Of a DNA stretch of 64,000 bases, positions 45,283 through 53,582 are shown piece by piece. The notes beneath the pieces were generated by a model. That model made no database searches, was not told the DNA's origin, and was given only the letters and a program-made list of their open reading frames with translations. How positions within the stretch are numbered: the stretch's first letter is position 1; the number at the start of each line of letters is the position of its first letter. Source of the stretch: an uncultured Propionibacteriaceae bacterium (GTDB lineage: Bacteria; Actinomycetota; Actinomycetes; Propionibacteriales; Propionibacteriaceae); contig CALIWR010000006.1 in the NCBI GenBank assembly GCA_938046585.1, forward strand, positions 215,000 through 278,999, given 5' to 3'. Both the position numbers and the translations under genes were made by a program.

Positions 45283-45317
45283 CCGTGCGGCGGCGCCTGC
45301 CAGGTCCCGCCGCACGG
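45283..45317 (-). terminator. Terminator hairpin after the beta-helix lipoprotein gene
   Basis: CCGTGCGGCGG (45283-45293) and CCGCCGCACGG (45307-45317) form a perfect 11-bp stem with a 13-base loop, 13 bases beyond the stop of the gene at 45331-46527. On the minus strand a moderately T-rich stretch (TCTGTTCTC) follows. It separates that gene from the GH3 gene. Confidence 0.75.
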
Positions 45318-45330
45318 CGTGGATGAATCG

Positions 45331-46527
45331 TCAGCGTCCGCTGCGTCTGCCGCTCGCGCCGCGGCTGCCGAGCTGGCTGACCGAAGTGACCTCGGTGCCG
45401 TTGGCGGTGACCTTGGCGCCGTTGAGAGTAACGGTCCCGTTGGCATCGACCGGGCTGGTCCCACCACCGTCGTTGCCGCTGGTGATGGTGAGAGTTCCTC
45501 CGGACAAGGTGACCCCGCCGTTGGAGTCGATGCCGTCGCTGCCAGCTTTGACGGTGGTGGTGCCGCCAGAAATGATGACCATCGAGCCGTCGTCCTGCTC
45601 GGTGCCGCCGGCGACCTTTCCGGCGGTGGCGTTGATCCCGTCGTCGTTCGCGGTGACGTTGACCGTACCGCCGCTGATGGTGATCGTACGAGCTTCCAGG
45701 CCCTCATCCGACCTGGCCACGGTGACGGTACCGCCGGCGATCGTGATCCAGCCCCGGCCGGTGTCTTTGGAATTGTCCGACTTCACGCCGTCGCCGCCGG
45801 CCTCTACGGTGACGGTGCCGTCGCGGACATCCACATAGTCCTTGCCGCGGATGCCGTCATCGGCTGCGGTGACCTTGATGGTGCCGGAGGCGATCACCAG
45901 GCCATCTTTGGTGTTGATAGCGTCATTCGCCCGGCCGTTCACCGTGAGAGAGCCGTTCCCGGCGATAGTGAGGTCGCTGGCGGAGGCGATCGCGGCTACC
46001 GGGGTAGCGTCGTTGGCGACCGTGTACTTGGCGCCGTCGGTGACGGTGCTGCTGGTCTTGTCCGCCAGGTACAAGGTGACTTTGTCGCCGCTGGTCACCG
46101 AGATCGCCGGCCCGGTAGTGCTGGAGATGGTGACCCCGTCCAGGATGACCACGGCCGTCTTGTCCTGGGGTACGGCGACCACCAGCTGCCCGTTGCTCAG
46201 GCTGCCGGAAACCCGGTAGACCCCAGCGGCGGTGATGGTGACGGTGTCACCGGAGACGCTGACCCCGGTGCCGCCGTTGGAAGAGCCATCAGCGAGGGTG
46301 ACCTTGATCTCATCTGCGGTCTTCCAGGTGAGGTCGTTGGCGTCAAAATGGCTCTTCACAGCAGCCGTGTTCTGCGCGCCGCTGGCCGTGCTGGAGTTGC
46401 TGGAATCACGCGAGACGCTGGAACTGGTGTTGGTGGTGGTCGACGCCGGGTTGCTGCAGGCGGTGAACCCCAGGCTGAGGGCGAGGGCGACCACGCTAGT
46501 GGTGACCAGGCGGGCGATGCGGTTCAT
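45331..46527 (-). CDS. Carbohydrate-binding beta-helix lipoprotein, Cthe_2159-like
   Basis: A 398-residue exported lipoprotein: signal peptide with lipobox GFTAC (Cys24), a Ser/Thr-rich spacer, then a right-handed beta-helix of repeats built on Asp-Gly-Ile turns (SASDLTIAGNGSLTVNG, VTAADDGIRGKDYVDVRDG, VTANDDGINATAGK, VKAGSDGIDSNGGV). This matches the Cthe_2159/DUF4353 group, whose type member binds acidic polysaccharide. It ends in a basic GASGRRSGR tail. It is next to a GH3 gene, but that enzyme lacks a signal peptide and a terminator stands between them. Confidence 0.85.
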   Translation of the reverse strand: MNRIARLVTTSVVALALSLGFTACSNPASTTTNTSSSVSRDSSNSSTASGAQNTAAVKSHFDANDLTWKTADEIKVTLADGSSNGGTGVSVSGDTVTITAAGVYRVSGSLSNGQLVVAVPQDKTAVVILDGVTISSTTGPAISVTSGDKVTLYLADKTSSTVTDGAKYTVANDATPVAAIASASDLTIAGNGSLTVNGRANDAINTKDGLVIASGTIKVTAADDGIRGKDYVDVRDGTVTVEAGGDGVKSDNSKDTGRGWITIAGGTVTVARSDEGLEARTITISGGTVNVTANDDGINATAGKVAGGTEQDDGSMVIISGGTTTVKAGSDGIDSNGGVTLSGGTLTITSGNDGGGTSPVDANGTVTLNGAKVTANGTEVTSVSQLGSRGASGRRSGR

Positions 46528-46677
46528 CGGGGATCCTTCTTCGATTCGCGGTCGGGTGTGCTTGCTTGCAAGACAAGACCATCTGCCTGTGAGCTAGCTG
46601 TGTCGTCCAGGTCGACATGCTGTGGATGCAGTACGGTCGCCTCGTTGCTGGGCGTGATCCTACGGCCTGATCGCCGC

Positions 46678-47760
46678 TCAGGAGGCCAACGCAGCGAGAC
46701 CGATCAGCAGCGGCAACGGCAGACAGACCAGGCAAGCAACGATCAGGTGCCGCCAGCGGTGGCGGTAGATCAGGGCGACGAATTCACGCAGGAAGGCGTT
46801 GACCCGAAAGTACAGCGCCGACCGGGCCGGCGCCACCTGGACGTCGAAACCGATATCCCGTGCCAGAGCAGCGGTCCGCAGGACGTGGTAGTCGCTGGTC
46901 ACCGACACCCCTCGCGCCTGCTCCCCCAGCCGTTCCCGCACCAGATCCCGACTAAAGGCCAGGTTCTCCTCGGTAGTGCGGGAGCGGTCCTCGATCAGGA
47001 TCGCCGATGCGGGAACGCCCCGGGCGAGCGCGTACTCAGCCATCGCCGCAGCCTCCGAGCGGGGCTCGTCGGGGCCCTGACCACCAGACATGATCAGCGG
47101 GATCTCGCCGCCGGCTCGCTGCCAGCAGGCGATCCCAGCGTCGATGCGTGACCCCAGCAACCTGGCCACCTGCCCGCGGACCAGGCCCGACCCATGGACC
47201 ACGACGAAGTCAGGACGCGGCCGCCGCCACAGCGCCGGGTAGACCAGCGCATACAACAGGTACGCGGTCAGCAGGAAACCCAGCCAGCCGAAGCCGATCA
47301 CCACCGCGGCTGCGATCGCCACCAACCACGGCGCCAGAGTGCTCAGAATCAGAGAAGACAGGCAAAATCCGACCGCGACGATGATGCCCAGTCCAGCCAG
47401 TAGTGACAACAGGTTGGCCAGGCTGGCGCCCTCATACCGCCAGGTGATCACGCCGTTCACCAACAACGCCACGACCAGGACCAGCACCAGGATCGGTGAC
47501 AGCATCGCCACGATGATGGCAGCAGGCGCGACCCCGACGGCGAGGGAGCCGGCCCCACCGATCATGATCACCGCGGCCATCAACCAAAACGGGTTGGATG
47601 CCTTGCGGGGATCGCTGCGGATGGACCTGCCGGCTGCGGCCATGGTCGCCACGACCACAGCGACAAGTACCCAGATCACGATAGGTATTGTCCCAGCGGC
47701 TGCCAGCGTGGCCCCCTGAGGTCTCACAGGGAAAAGGTTGCTGTTGCCCCGATGAGGCAT
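46678..47760 (-). CDS. YdcF/DUF218-family protein with multi-helix N-terminus
   Basis: A 360-residue protein. About five or six helices fill residues 20-170, then a DUF218 domain (DFVVVHGSGLVRGQVARLLG, PLIMSGGQGPDEPRSEAAAM, LIEDRSRTTEENLAFSRD, VTSDYHVLRTAALARD), then one C-terminal helix. This is the Gram-positive YdcF layout. The start is uncertain: I use the ATG at 47760, since the longer frame to 47907 would overlap the divergent MFS gene. It shares a 51-base divergent region with that gene. Confidence 0.82.
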   Translation of the reverse strand: MPHRGNSNLFPVRPQGATLAAAGTIPIVIWVLVAVVVATMAAAGRSIRSDPRKASNPFWLMAAVIMIGGAGSLAVGVAPAAIIVAMLSPILVLVLVVALLVNGVITWRYEGASLANLLSLLAGLGIIVAVGFCLSSLILSTLAPWLVAIAAAVVIGFGWLGFLLTAYLLYALVYPALWRRPRPDFVVVHGSGLVRGQVARLLGSRIDAGIACWQRAGGEIPLIMSGGQGPDEPRSEAAAMAEYALARGVPASAILIEDRSRTTEENLAFSRDLVRERLGEQARGVSVTSDYHVLRTAALARDIGFDVQVAPARSALYFRVNAFLREFVALIYRHRWRHLIVACLVCLPLPLLIGLAALAS

Positions 47761-47770
47761 CCGCGCCGTA

Positions 47771-47785
47771 GGATCGGCCCGATCC
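47771..47785. promoter_or_regulatory. 15-bp palindrome between divergent YdcF-like and MFS genes
   Basis: GGATCGG-C-CCGATCC is a perfect 7-1-7 palindrome in the 51-base gap between two divergent genes, a common place for an operator that controls both. GATC-rich palindromes occur by chance, and no regulator gene adjoins. Confidence 0.35.
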
Positions 47786-47811
47786 GACACCCGTGAAAGG
47801 CCGTTGCCACC

Positions 47812-48999
47812 GTGTCCGCACTCCTGCTTGCGATCATCTATCTGGCCTTTATCAGTCTGGGGCTGCCGGATTCGCTGACTGGTTCCGGCTGGCCGGCGAT
47901 GCACCACGATCTGGGTGTCCCCGTCTCGTACGCCGGTCTCATCACGGTCTTGATCGCCGCCGGCACCATCGCCTCGAGCCTGGCCTCAGAACGGCTGACC
48001 CACCGTTTCGGCGCGGGCCGGGTGACCGCGGTCAGTGTGGCGATGACCGCCGCCGCATTGCTGGGTTTCTCGGTGTCGGACTCGTTCTGGATGCTGCTGG
48101 CGTGGACGGTCCCGTACGGGCTGGGCGCGGGCGCGGTCGATGCGGCGCTCAACACCTATGTCGCCCTGCACTACGCGGCCCGGCACATGAACTGGCTGCA
48201 CAGTTTCTGGGGTGTCGGCGCCTCGATCTCTCCGTTCATCATGAGCCATGCGATCGCCACCGGGCTGGGCTGGGCCTCGGCGTACCGCACCGTGGGTCTG
48301 CTGCAGGTGGGGCTCGCGGCGATCCTGGCCGCCAGTTTGTCGTTGTGGACCAGGACGCATCCGGTCGTCAGCCCGGCGCCAGATGATGCCGGCGCTGCCG
48401 GCGAACCGGACGGGCGGGTACCGCTCGTTCAGGCCCTGCGGATCCCGGGGGTTTGGCTGATCCTGATCGCTTTCTTCGCCTACTGTGCCCTGGAATCGAC
48501 CTTGATCCTGTGGGCCGCCAGCTATCTCGTTTCCGAGCGCGGGATCGGCGAGGCGACCGCGGCCGCCTTCGGTTCGTTGTTTGTGCTCGGGATCACCGCG
48601 GGCCGGTTCCTGGCCGGCCTGCTCGCTAACCGGGTCGGGGACCGGGCCCTGATCCGCGGCGGTTTCGTCGCCATGGGGACCGGTGTGCTGCTGCTGGTGT
48701 TTCCGTTTGGTCCGGGCTGGCTCGCTCTGGCGGGCCTGGTCATCGCCGGGCTCGGCGCGGCCCCGATCTACCCGGCCATCATCCATTCCACGCCCAGCAA
48801 TTTCGGGGCCCGGAATTCGCAGGCAATCATCGGCATCCAGATGGCCGCCGCCTACACCGGCTCCACCCTGGCCCCGCCCCTGCTAGGCGCGGTCGCCGGC
48901 TGGACCGGGATGTGGATCCTGCCGCCGTACCTCGGGCTGCTGGTGATCCTGGGATTGGTGATGTCCGAACGGCTCGCCAGACGACCCCGTACCTGTTGA
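47812..48999 (+). CDS. MFS transporter
   Basis: A 395-residue major facilitator protein with twelve predicted helices. It resembles the FucP/YbjJ-like sugar or drug porters: LAFISLGLPDSLTGSGWPAM in helix 1, ASERLTHRFGAGRVTA after helix 2 and HFAARHMNWL-like HYAARHMNWLHSFWGVGAS in the loop to helix 5. The substrate is unknown. The GTG at 47812 has GAAAGG 12 bases upstream, so spacing is long; no better start is seen. A more A/T-rich patch begins right after its stop. Confidence 0.87.
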   Translation: MSALLLAIIYLAFISLGLPDSLTGSGWPAMHHDLGVPVSYAGLITVLIAAGTIASSLASERLTHRFGAGRVTAVSVAMTAAALLGFSVSDSFWMLLAWTVPYGLGAGAVDAALNTYVALHYAARHMNWLHSFWGVGASISPFIMSHAIATGLGWASAYRTVGLLQVGLAAILAASLSLWTRTHPVVSPAPDDAGAAGEPDGRVPLVQALRIPGVWLILIAFFAYCALESTLILWAASYLVSERGIGEATAAAFGSLFVLGITAGRFLAGLLANRVGDRALIRGGFVAMGTGVLLLVFPFGPGWLALAGLVIAGLGAAPIYPAIIHSTPSNFGARNSQAIIGIQMAAAYTGSTLAPPLLGAVAGWTGMWILPPYLGLLVILGLVMSERLARRPRTC

Positions 49000-49062
49000 A
49001 CGTTCTCTCCACATCCGCAGAATTAGCCGAAAATCGGCATATCAGATCCGCGGCCGACGTTA

Positions 49063-49932
49063 TTAAATCCCATGGTCGCGTGTTCTGCGAGGACTGCAGA
49101 GGCCCTGCCAAAAATCAGGGGCGCGATCGCGTGCTCCCACAAGTTCAGGAAGGAGAGGTTCGGCGACGCATCTGCGGGAGGTCATGTCATCGAGCGAGGC
49201 GATAACGTCAAGAACGGACCGTGGCTCAAAATGTCCTACGGTCCGCTTGGCTCTCTGTCGAACATTGTTCGGAGTGGGCCCGGCGTCGATGACATGGTGG
49301 TGCCACAGGCGGCTGTGATGTGCGCAACGGTTGCGGAGATAGACAAGGGCCCTCACACGGTGAGCAAAGCCGGCCTTGGCGATCCCAGTGCTCGCGGCGA
49401 CAGAGCCGGCCAAAATCCCCCGTCCCCCATGCTCGATGACTTTCGACAGGGTCCCGAACGACCACGCTTCGACAGCGGACCACACAGGCAGCTTGCTGTA
49501 GTCGCCGTCGTCCCGAAAATGATCGATATAGCGGTCCCTGCTCCGATCGAGATCACGCAGACAGGATTCAACAGTTGGTTCGTCAGCATAAAAATCCCTC
49601 TTGAGGTAATCACCGTAGGCCCCGTGCTCGTCGGAGATTACTCGAGCGACATGAGAGCGGAGCATGAGCTCCACTTGCGCGAGAGGTCGGATGAGAGCGG
49701 TACGCAGTGCCTCGTCGGCGTCGTGGACGGCGCGGATCTCACCGAAACTAGTCCCTGGCCGGAAAACGTTGTCGCCGCAGTGAGGTGCCTTCTGAAAGTA
49801 TCGGGCGTAGCCGGAAAACCGGTAGTAGTTAGCGGCAGCCAGGAAGGCGGCACACGACGGCTTATCTTCAATGATGAGACCACGCCTATCCATCAGATCC
49901 ACCAGTTCATCCAAGGACAGGCCAGGTTTCAT
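49063..49932 (-). CDS. Abi_2 family (AbiD/AbiF-type) HEPN protein
   Basis: A 289-residue protein of the Abi_2 family, linked to abortive phage infection. Family landmarks are NYYRFSGYARYF (35-46), QVELMLRSHVARVI (86-99), PVWSAVEAWSFGTLSKV (149-165) and the HEPN RNase motif R-x4-H in LRNRCAHHSRLW (Arg200, His205). It is predicted to cut RNA when triggered. I chose the ATG at 49932 because GAGG lies 6 bases ahead; a GTG at 49944 would start before it. The gene is visibly lower in G+C than its neighbours and lies between two ordinary chromosomal genes, which suggests acquisition. A terminator-like hairpin ends 12 bases upstream of the start. Confidence 0.88.
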   Translation of the reverse strand: MKPGLSLDELVDLMDRRGLIIEDKPSCAAFLAAANYYRFSGYARYFQKAPHCGDNVFRPGTSFGEIRAVHDADEALRTALIRPLAQVELMLRSHVARVISDEHGAYGDYLKRDFYADEPTVESCLRDLDRSRDRYIDHFRDDGDYSKLPVWSAVEAWSFGTLSKVIEHGGRGILAGSVAASTGIAKAGFAHRVRALVYLRNRCAHHSRLWHHHVIDAGPTPNNVRQRAKRTVGHFEPRSVLDVIASLDDMTSRRCVAEPLLPELVGARDRAPDFWQGLCSPRRTRDHGI

Positions 49933-49944
49933 GAGGTACCTCAC

Positions 49945-49994
49945 AAAAAACGGCCCCTCCCATTATGAGCTTCTTCGAGAGGCTTGGGAGGGGG
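49945..49994 (-). ncRNA. Structured RNA/terminator directly 5' of the Abi_2 gene (putative small RNA or attenuator)
   Basis: Reading the minus strand, CCCCTCCCA (plus 49985-49993) pairs perfectly with TGGGAGGGG (plus 49954-49962). The loop holds a second stem (AGC-C-TCT around CGA with AGA-A-GCT). Six T residues (plus 49945-49950) follow, making an intrinsic terminator aimed at the abi gene, not away from it. A weak promoter can be drawn upstream (TACACT as -10 with TCGACG 18 bases before), giving an RNA of about 55 bases. The hairpin and U-tract are plain; calling it a separate small RNA is inference. Confidence 0.5.
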
Positions 49995-50155
49995 TCTATG
50001 CCTGACAGTGTACTACAACCACACAACGGTCGTCGACCATGCACAGACCTCGCACGAACGCTCAATCAGGCGTCCCTCCACAAAAGCCAGTCGAGCGCCA
50101 CTGCGGGGTTGGTCGTCGGTCTGGGGTTGAGGGGCTAGGGTGGCAGACCACAACC

Positions 50156-50167
50156 TACGGTTGCGTA
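50156..50167. promoter_or_regulatory. Palindrome TACG-N4-CGTA before the hemolysin III gene
   Basis: TACGGTTGCGTA lies 15 bases before the start codon of the hemolysin III-like gene. Palindromes built on TACG and CGTA are bound by several TetR-type lipid regulators in actinobacteria, so this could be an operator for a membrane-lipid response. The regulator is not in the window and the site is short. Confidence 0.35.
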
Positions 50168-50182
50168 AACTTAAGGAGTGGA

Positions 50183-50845
50183 ATGTCCGACGAAGGCCTG
50201 ATTCACCCAGTGGTGACGGAGGTGAAACCCCGGCTGCGAGGCTGGCTACACGCCGCCGCGGTGCCCTGCTGCCTAGTCGGCGGGATCCTGCTGGTGCTTC
50301 TGGCTGGTTCTACCGCGGGCCGGGTCGGCGGTGCCGTCTACCTCGCCGCGTCGGTGATGCTGTTCGGCACCAGCGCCCTGTACCACCGGGGCCGGTGGTC
50401 GCCACGGGCAGAGGCGGTACTACGCCGGCTCGACCATTCCAACATCTTCGTCTTCATCGCCGCCACCTACACCCCGCTGGCGCTGCTGCTGCTGACCGGG
50501 ACAGACCGGGTGGTCTGTCTGTCGGTGGTATGGGGGGTCGCCGTGGCCGGGGTCTGCTTCCGGGTCTTCTGGCTCGGCGCCCCGCGCTGGTTGTACGTGC
50601 TGCTCTACCTCGGGCTGGGGTGGGTAGCGGTGTTCTGGTTGCCGCAGCTGTGGGCTGCGGGCGGGCCGCTGGTGATGGCCCTGATCATCACCGGCGGTCT
50701 GGTGTACAGCCTGGGCGCGATCGTCTACGCCCGCAAGCGCCCCAACCCGTCGCCGCGCTGGTTCGGCTTCCACGAAGTCTTCCACCTCTGTACGGTGCTG
50801 GCCGCCGGCAGCCAGTTCGCCGCGATCACCCTGATCACGGTCTAA
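50183..50845 (+). CDS. Hemolysin III family (PAQR) membrane protein
   Basis: A 220-residue seven-helix protein of the hemolysin III/PAQR family. Metal-site motifs are present: SALYHRGRWSP with RRLDHSNIFVFIAATYTP, and the C-terminal FGFHEVFHLCTVLAAGSQF with paired His. Bacterial members probably act as membrane-fluidity or lipid hydrolase-like proteins rather than true haemolysins. The ATG at 50183 has AAGGAG 4 bases upstream; the longer frame from 50039 is not supported. It converges on the YyaL gene with a six-base gap. Confidence 0.9.
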   Translation: MSDEGLIHPVVTEVKPRLRGWLHAAAVPCCLVGGILLVLLAGSTAGRVGGAVYLAASVMLFGTSALYHRGRWSPRAEAVLRRLDHSNIFVFIAATYTPLALLLLTGTDRVVCLSVVWGVAVAGVCFRVFWLGAPRWLYVLLYLGLGWVAVFWLPQLWAAGGPLVMALIITGGLVYSLGAIVYARKRPNPSPRWFGFHEVFHLCTVLAAGSQFAAITLITV

Positions 50846-50851
50846 GCCGGC

Positions 50852-52849
50852 TCAGCCGAGCTGCCGGGCGAGCTGGTCGGCGGTAGTCACCGGCGCCTGG
50901 CAGACCCGCCCGCGGCACAAGTACGCAGTCTCGTTCCCGGTCTTGCCGCTCAGCAGGCCTGCGAAACCCTGGCTGTCAGGGGCTGCGACCACCACCACGC
51001 TGCCCGCTGGCGCCAGCCGGTACCCGGCCTGCGCCAGCGGCGATACCGGGTCGCTGCTCAACACCACCAGCTGGGCCGGGCCGTGCCCGTGGCGCGCCTC
51101 GGACGCCACCAGCAGGTCCCGCAGCGGCCAGCCGGCATGCCGCGGCGAGGCCGCCACCGCGGCGTACTGCGTTGCCACCGCCCGGTCCGCCCGCTGCTGG
51201 TAACGGTCATCACCGCTCAGCAGGGCCAGCAGCCGCAGCGCCGCCACCAGCGTCGAAGTCGGCGCCGGGGTGGCCGCGTCCGCCACCTCCCGCGGCCGCA
51301 GGTAGAGGTCGGCGCTGGCCGTATCCCAGAAACCCCCGTCGTCGGCGCCGAAACTGGCCAGGGCCACCTCCATCGTCTGCTGGGCGCGTCGCAGCCAGGT
51401 CGCGTCGCCGGTGGCGGCGGCCAGCCGGGCTAACCCCAGCGTCACCGCACCGTAGTCCTCGGCGGTACCGGGAGCCTCGCCCGGCTCACCCAGCCGGGAG
51501 GTACGGCGCAAGCCGCCCGCTACCCAGTGCACCCGCCACAGGTAGTCGCCGGCCGCTCGGGCCAGGTCCAGCCAGCCTCGCTCGCCCAGAATCCCGCCAG
51601 CTTGCACCAGAGAGTCGATCAGCCAGCCATTCCAGGCGGCCACCACTTGGTCGTCGGTATTGGGCCGGAACCGGTTGCCGCGTTCGGCCAGCAGCCGTTC
51701 GCGGACCGAGCCGAGCCGGACCGGCTCCACTGTCCCGCGCAACTGCAGCGTCGACAGGCCATGTTCGAAGCTGCCCTCGGTCGTCACGTGGAAGACCCGC
51801 TGCGCCCAGGCGGCGTCCTCCTCCCCCAGCGCGTCCACCAGCAGTTCAGGGTTCCACAGGTAATAGATCCCCTCGTGCGGCAGGCCGCGGATGTCGGCCG
51901 AGTCGGCATCCAGGCTGGCCGCGAAACCACCCTCGTCGAGGCGCAGCTCCCGCTCCACGAAGCCGACCAGGCGCCGTACCACGTCCTCCAGCAGCCAGCG
52001 TCGGGCATGGTCCTCGACTGGTACCCGGCACCAGGCCCGGGCGTACGTGCCCAGCAGCAGCGCATTGTCGGACAGCATCTTCTCGAAGTGCGGCACCACC
52101 CAGCCGGCGTCGACGCTGTAGTGGTGGAAGCCGCCGCCGACCTGGTCGTGGATCCCGCCGCGGGCCATCGCCTCCAGGGTCTCCAACACCACCGTGTCGC
52201 TGTCGGGTTGACGCCGGGCCAGTAACGCGTCCATCACCAGGGTGGGTGGGAATTTGGGGGCATCGCCGAAACCGCCATGGATCGGGTCGTATTGCTGCGC
52301 CAGCTGCCCCAAAGCCACGGTCAGGTCCGGGGCCGCGGTCAGGTCGATAGCGGCGCTGGCCCGAAGCCGGTCGACGATCACCGCGGCCGATTCCAGCACG
52401 TCGCCTCGGCGCTGCCGCCACACCTCGACCAGGGCGGTGACCACCTCGGTGAACGACGGCTGGGTCCCCTCCCGAACCGGTGGGAAATAGGTCCCGGTGA
52501 AGAACGGATCACCGTCCGGGGTCGCGAAGACGGTCATCGGCCATCCTCCGGAGCCGGTCAACGCCTGGGTGGCGCGCAGGTAGACCGCGTCCACGTCGGG
52601 ATGCTGCTGCCGGTCGACCTTGATCGCGACGAGGTTTTCGTTCAGCAGGTGGGCCAGCTGCGGGTCGGTGAATGACTCTTGGCGCATCACGTGACAGGCA
52701 TGGCAGGCCGCGTACCCGATGGAGATCAGGACCGGCAGGTCCCGGCGGGCCGCCTCCGCGAAAGCTTCCGCCCCCCAGGGCCACCAGTCCACCGGGTCGT
52801 CCGCATGCTGGAGCAGGTACGGGCTGGAGCTGGTACGCAACCGATTCAT
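50852..52849 (-). CDS. YyaL/DUF255 thioredoxin-domain protein
   Basis: A 665-residue protein with an N-terminal thioredoxin-like DUF255 domain ([56 protein letters not shown]) and a long alpha/alpha-barrel resembling glycosidase or epimerase folds ([35 protein letters not shown]). It is the SPATA20/YyaL family, found widely with unknown reaction. The CHACH site replaces a normal CxxC-Pro context. Full length for the family. Confidence 0.9.
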   Translation of the reverse strand: MNRLRTSSSPYLLQHADDPVDWWPWGAEAFAEAARRDLPVLISIGYAACHACHVMRQESFTDPQLAHLLNENLVAIKVDRQQHPDVDAVYLRATQALTGSGGWPMTVFATPDGDPFFTGTYFPPVREGTQPSFTEVVTALVEVWRQRRGDVLESAAVIVDRLRASAAIDLTAAPDLTVALGQLAQQYDPIHGGFGDAPKFPPTLVMDALLARRQPDSDTVVLETLEAMARGGIHDQVGGGFHHYSVDAGWVVPHFEKMLSDNALLLGTYARAWCRVPVEDHARRWLLEDVVRRLVGFVERELRLDEGGFAASLDADSADIRGLPHEGIYYLWNPELLVDALGEEDAAWAQRVFHVTTEGSFEHGLSTLQLRGTVEPVRLGSVRERLLAERGNRFRPNTDDQVVAAWNGWLIDSLVQAGGILGERGWLDLARAAGDYLWRVHWVAGGLRRTSRLGEPGEAPGTAEDYGAVTLGLARLAAATGDATWLRRAQQTMEVALASFGADDGGFWDTASADLYLRPREVADAATPAPTSTLVAALRLLALLSGDDRYQQRADRAVATQYAAVAASPRHAGWPLRDLLVASEARHGHGPAQLVVLSSDPVSPLAQAGYRLAPAGSVVVVAAPDSQGFAGLLSGKTGNETAYLCRGRVCQAPVTTADQLARQLG

Positions 52850-52898
52850 GCCCCGTAGCCCATCATGACCGGGCTGGTCGCGTCATCTGGCGTCGCGT

Positions 52899-53420
52899 TC
52901 ACTCCTCGGCTGCTACGGCATGTTGGCGAGCCGCGGCCGCCTCCCGGGCCCGCCGCTCCCGGCTGGTCCGGGCCAGCTTGGCCAGCGACTTGCGCAGCCC
53001 GATCACGGCGATTATCACCATCGCCAGGGTGATCAGGCCGCTTTGCAGGTGGTGCAGACCGCCGTACAGGGCGATATACACGTACGGGCCAGCTATTCCG
53101 CCCAGAACACAGATCGTGCCGACCATGTTGCGGGTCCGGCTGTGAGATCCGGTCATCGCGCCTCGTACCAGATCCCCGATCCCCCACACGTACGGGATGG
53201 TGGTCACGATCTCGATCACTAGGAAGACCCGCCAGTCGGTTTGGGCCACGGTGTCAACCCCCGTGGCGACCGCGATAGTACGGAAAGCGCTGTAGATCAT
53301 CATCAAGACGAAGGCTGTGATCTCCGGCCAGAACTTACGAGACCGGTGATAGACCGCGCGTACGGTCTCCACGATCGAGGTCGAGACATGCACCGCAGGA
53401 TCGTCAGTGGCCTCGGCCAT
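52899..53420 (-). CDS. Unknown membrane protein with four predicted helices
   Basis: A 173-residue protein I cannot assign to a family. A 30-residue polar N-terminus is followed by about four helices (for example ITAFVLMMIYSAFRTIAVA, RVFLVIEIVTTIPYVWGIG, MVGTICVLGGIAGPYVYIAL and LITLAMVIIAVIGL) and a basic, Ala-rich cytoplasmic tail (RTSRERRAREAAAARQ). It lies between the YyaL and mca genes on the same strand, with about 160 bases before the latter, so it may have its own promoter. Confidence 0.7.
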   Translation of the reverse strand: MAEATDDPAVHVSTSIVETVRAVYHRSRKFWPEITAFVLMMIYSAFRTIAVATGVDTVAQTDWRVFLVIEIVTTIPYVWGIGDLVRGAMTGSHSRTRNMVGTICVLGGIAGPYVYIALYGGLHHLQSGLITLAMVIIAVIGLRKSLAKLARTSRERRAREAAAARQHAVAAEE

Positions 53421-53465
53421 GATCTCCCCTCCGTGCGGTGGTCGGCCTGGCCAGGATAGCCAAGC

Positions 53466-53573
53466 TCACGCAGGGGATTCGGCGCTTAACTCCCGCGCCC
53501 AGGTTTCGGCCTCGGTCAGGTCCCACCCCTGCGCAGGTACCAGCAACGATTGTCGCAGAATCCGGACCGGCAT
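53466..53573 (-). CDS. Possible 35-residue small protein after mca
   Basis: A short frame begins at an ATG 10 bases past the mca stop and encodes MPVRILRQSLLVPAQGW followed by DLTEAETWARELSAESPA. The closeness to mca would allow coupled translation, and the sequence reads like a natural amphipathic peptide, but there is no good ribosome site and such short frames arise by chance. I know no family for it. Confidence 0.3.
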   Translation of the reverse strand: MPVRILRQSLLVPAQGWDLTEAETWARELSAESPA

Positions 53574-53582
53574 GCACTCGGC

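Noticed and set aside
45192..45707. N-terminal extension of the GH3 gene
   Set aside because: Low-complexity Ser/Pro/Ala sequence overlapping the lipoprotein gene and its terminator; the family start fits the ATG at 45191.
45319..47151. 610-residue plus-strand frame across the beta-helix lipoprotein and YdcF-like genes
   Set aside because: Antisense shadow in GC-rich DNA; the minus strand carries signal peptide, repeats and DUF218 motifs.
49026..49038. GCCGA-AAA-TCGGC hairpin after the MFS gene as a terminator
   Set aside because: Only 5 bp of stem and no T-tract on either strand, so it is too weak to call.
49072..49968. 298-residue plus-strand open frame antisense to the Abi_2 gene
   Set aside because: It mirrors the Abi_2 frame and encodes no recognisable motif, while the minus strand has clear Abi_2 and HEPN landmarks and a good ribosome site.
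53421..53582. tRNA-like segment between the membrane protein gene and mca
   Set aside because: A few GC stems can be drawn, but no anticodon arm or GTTCGA-type T-loop is present; a small coding frame explains part of it better.
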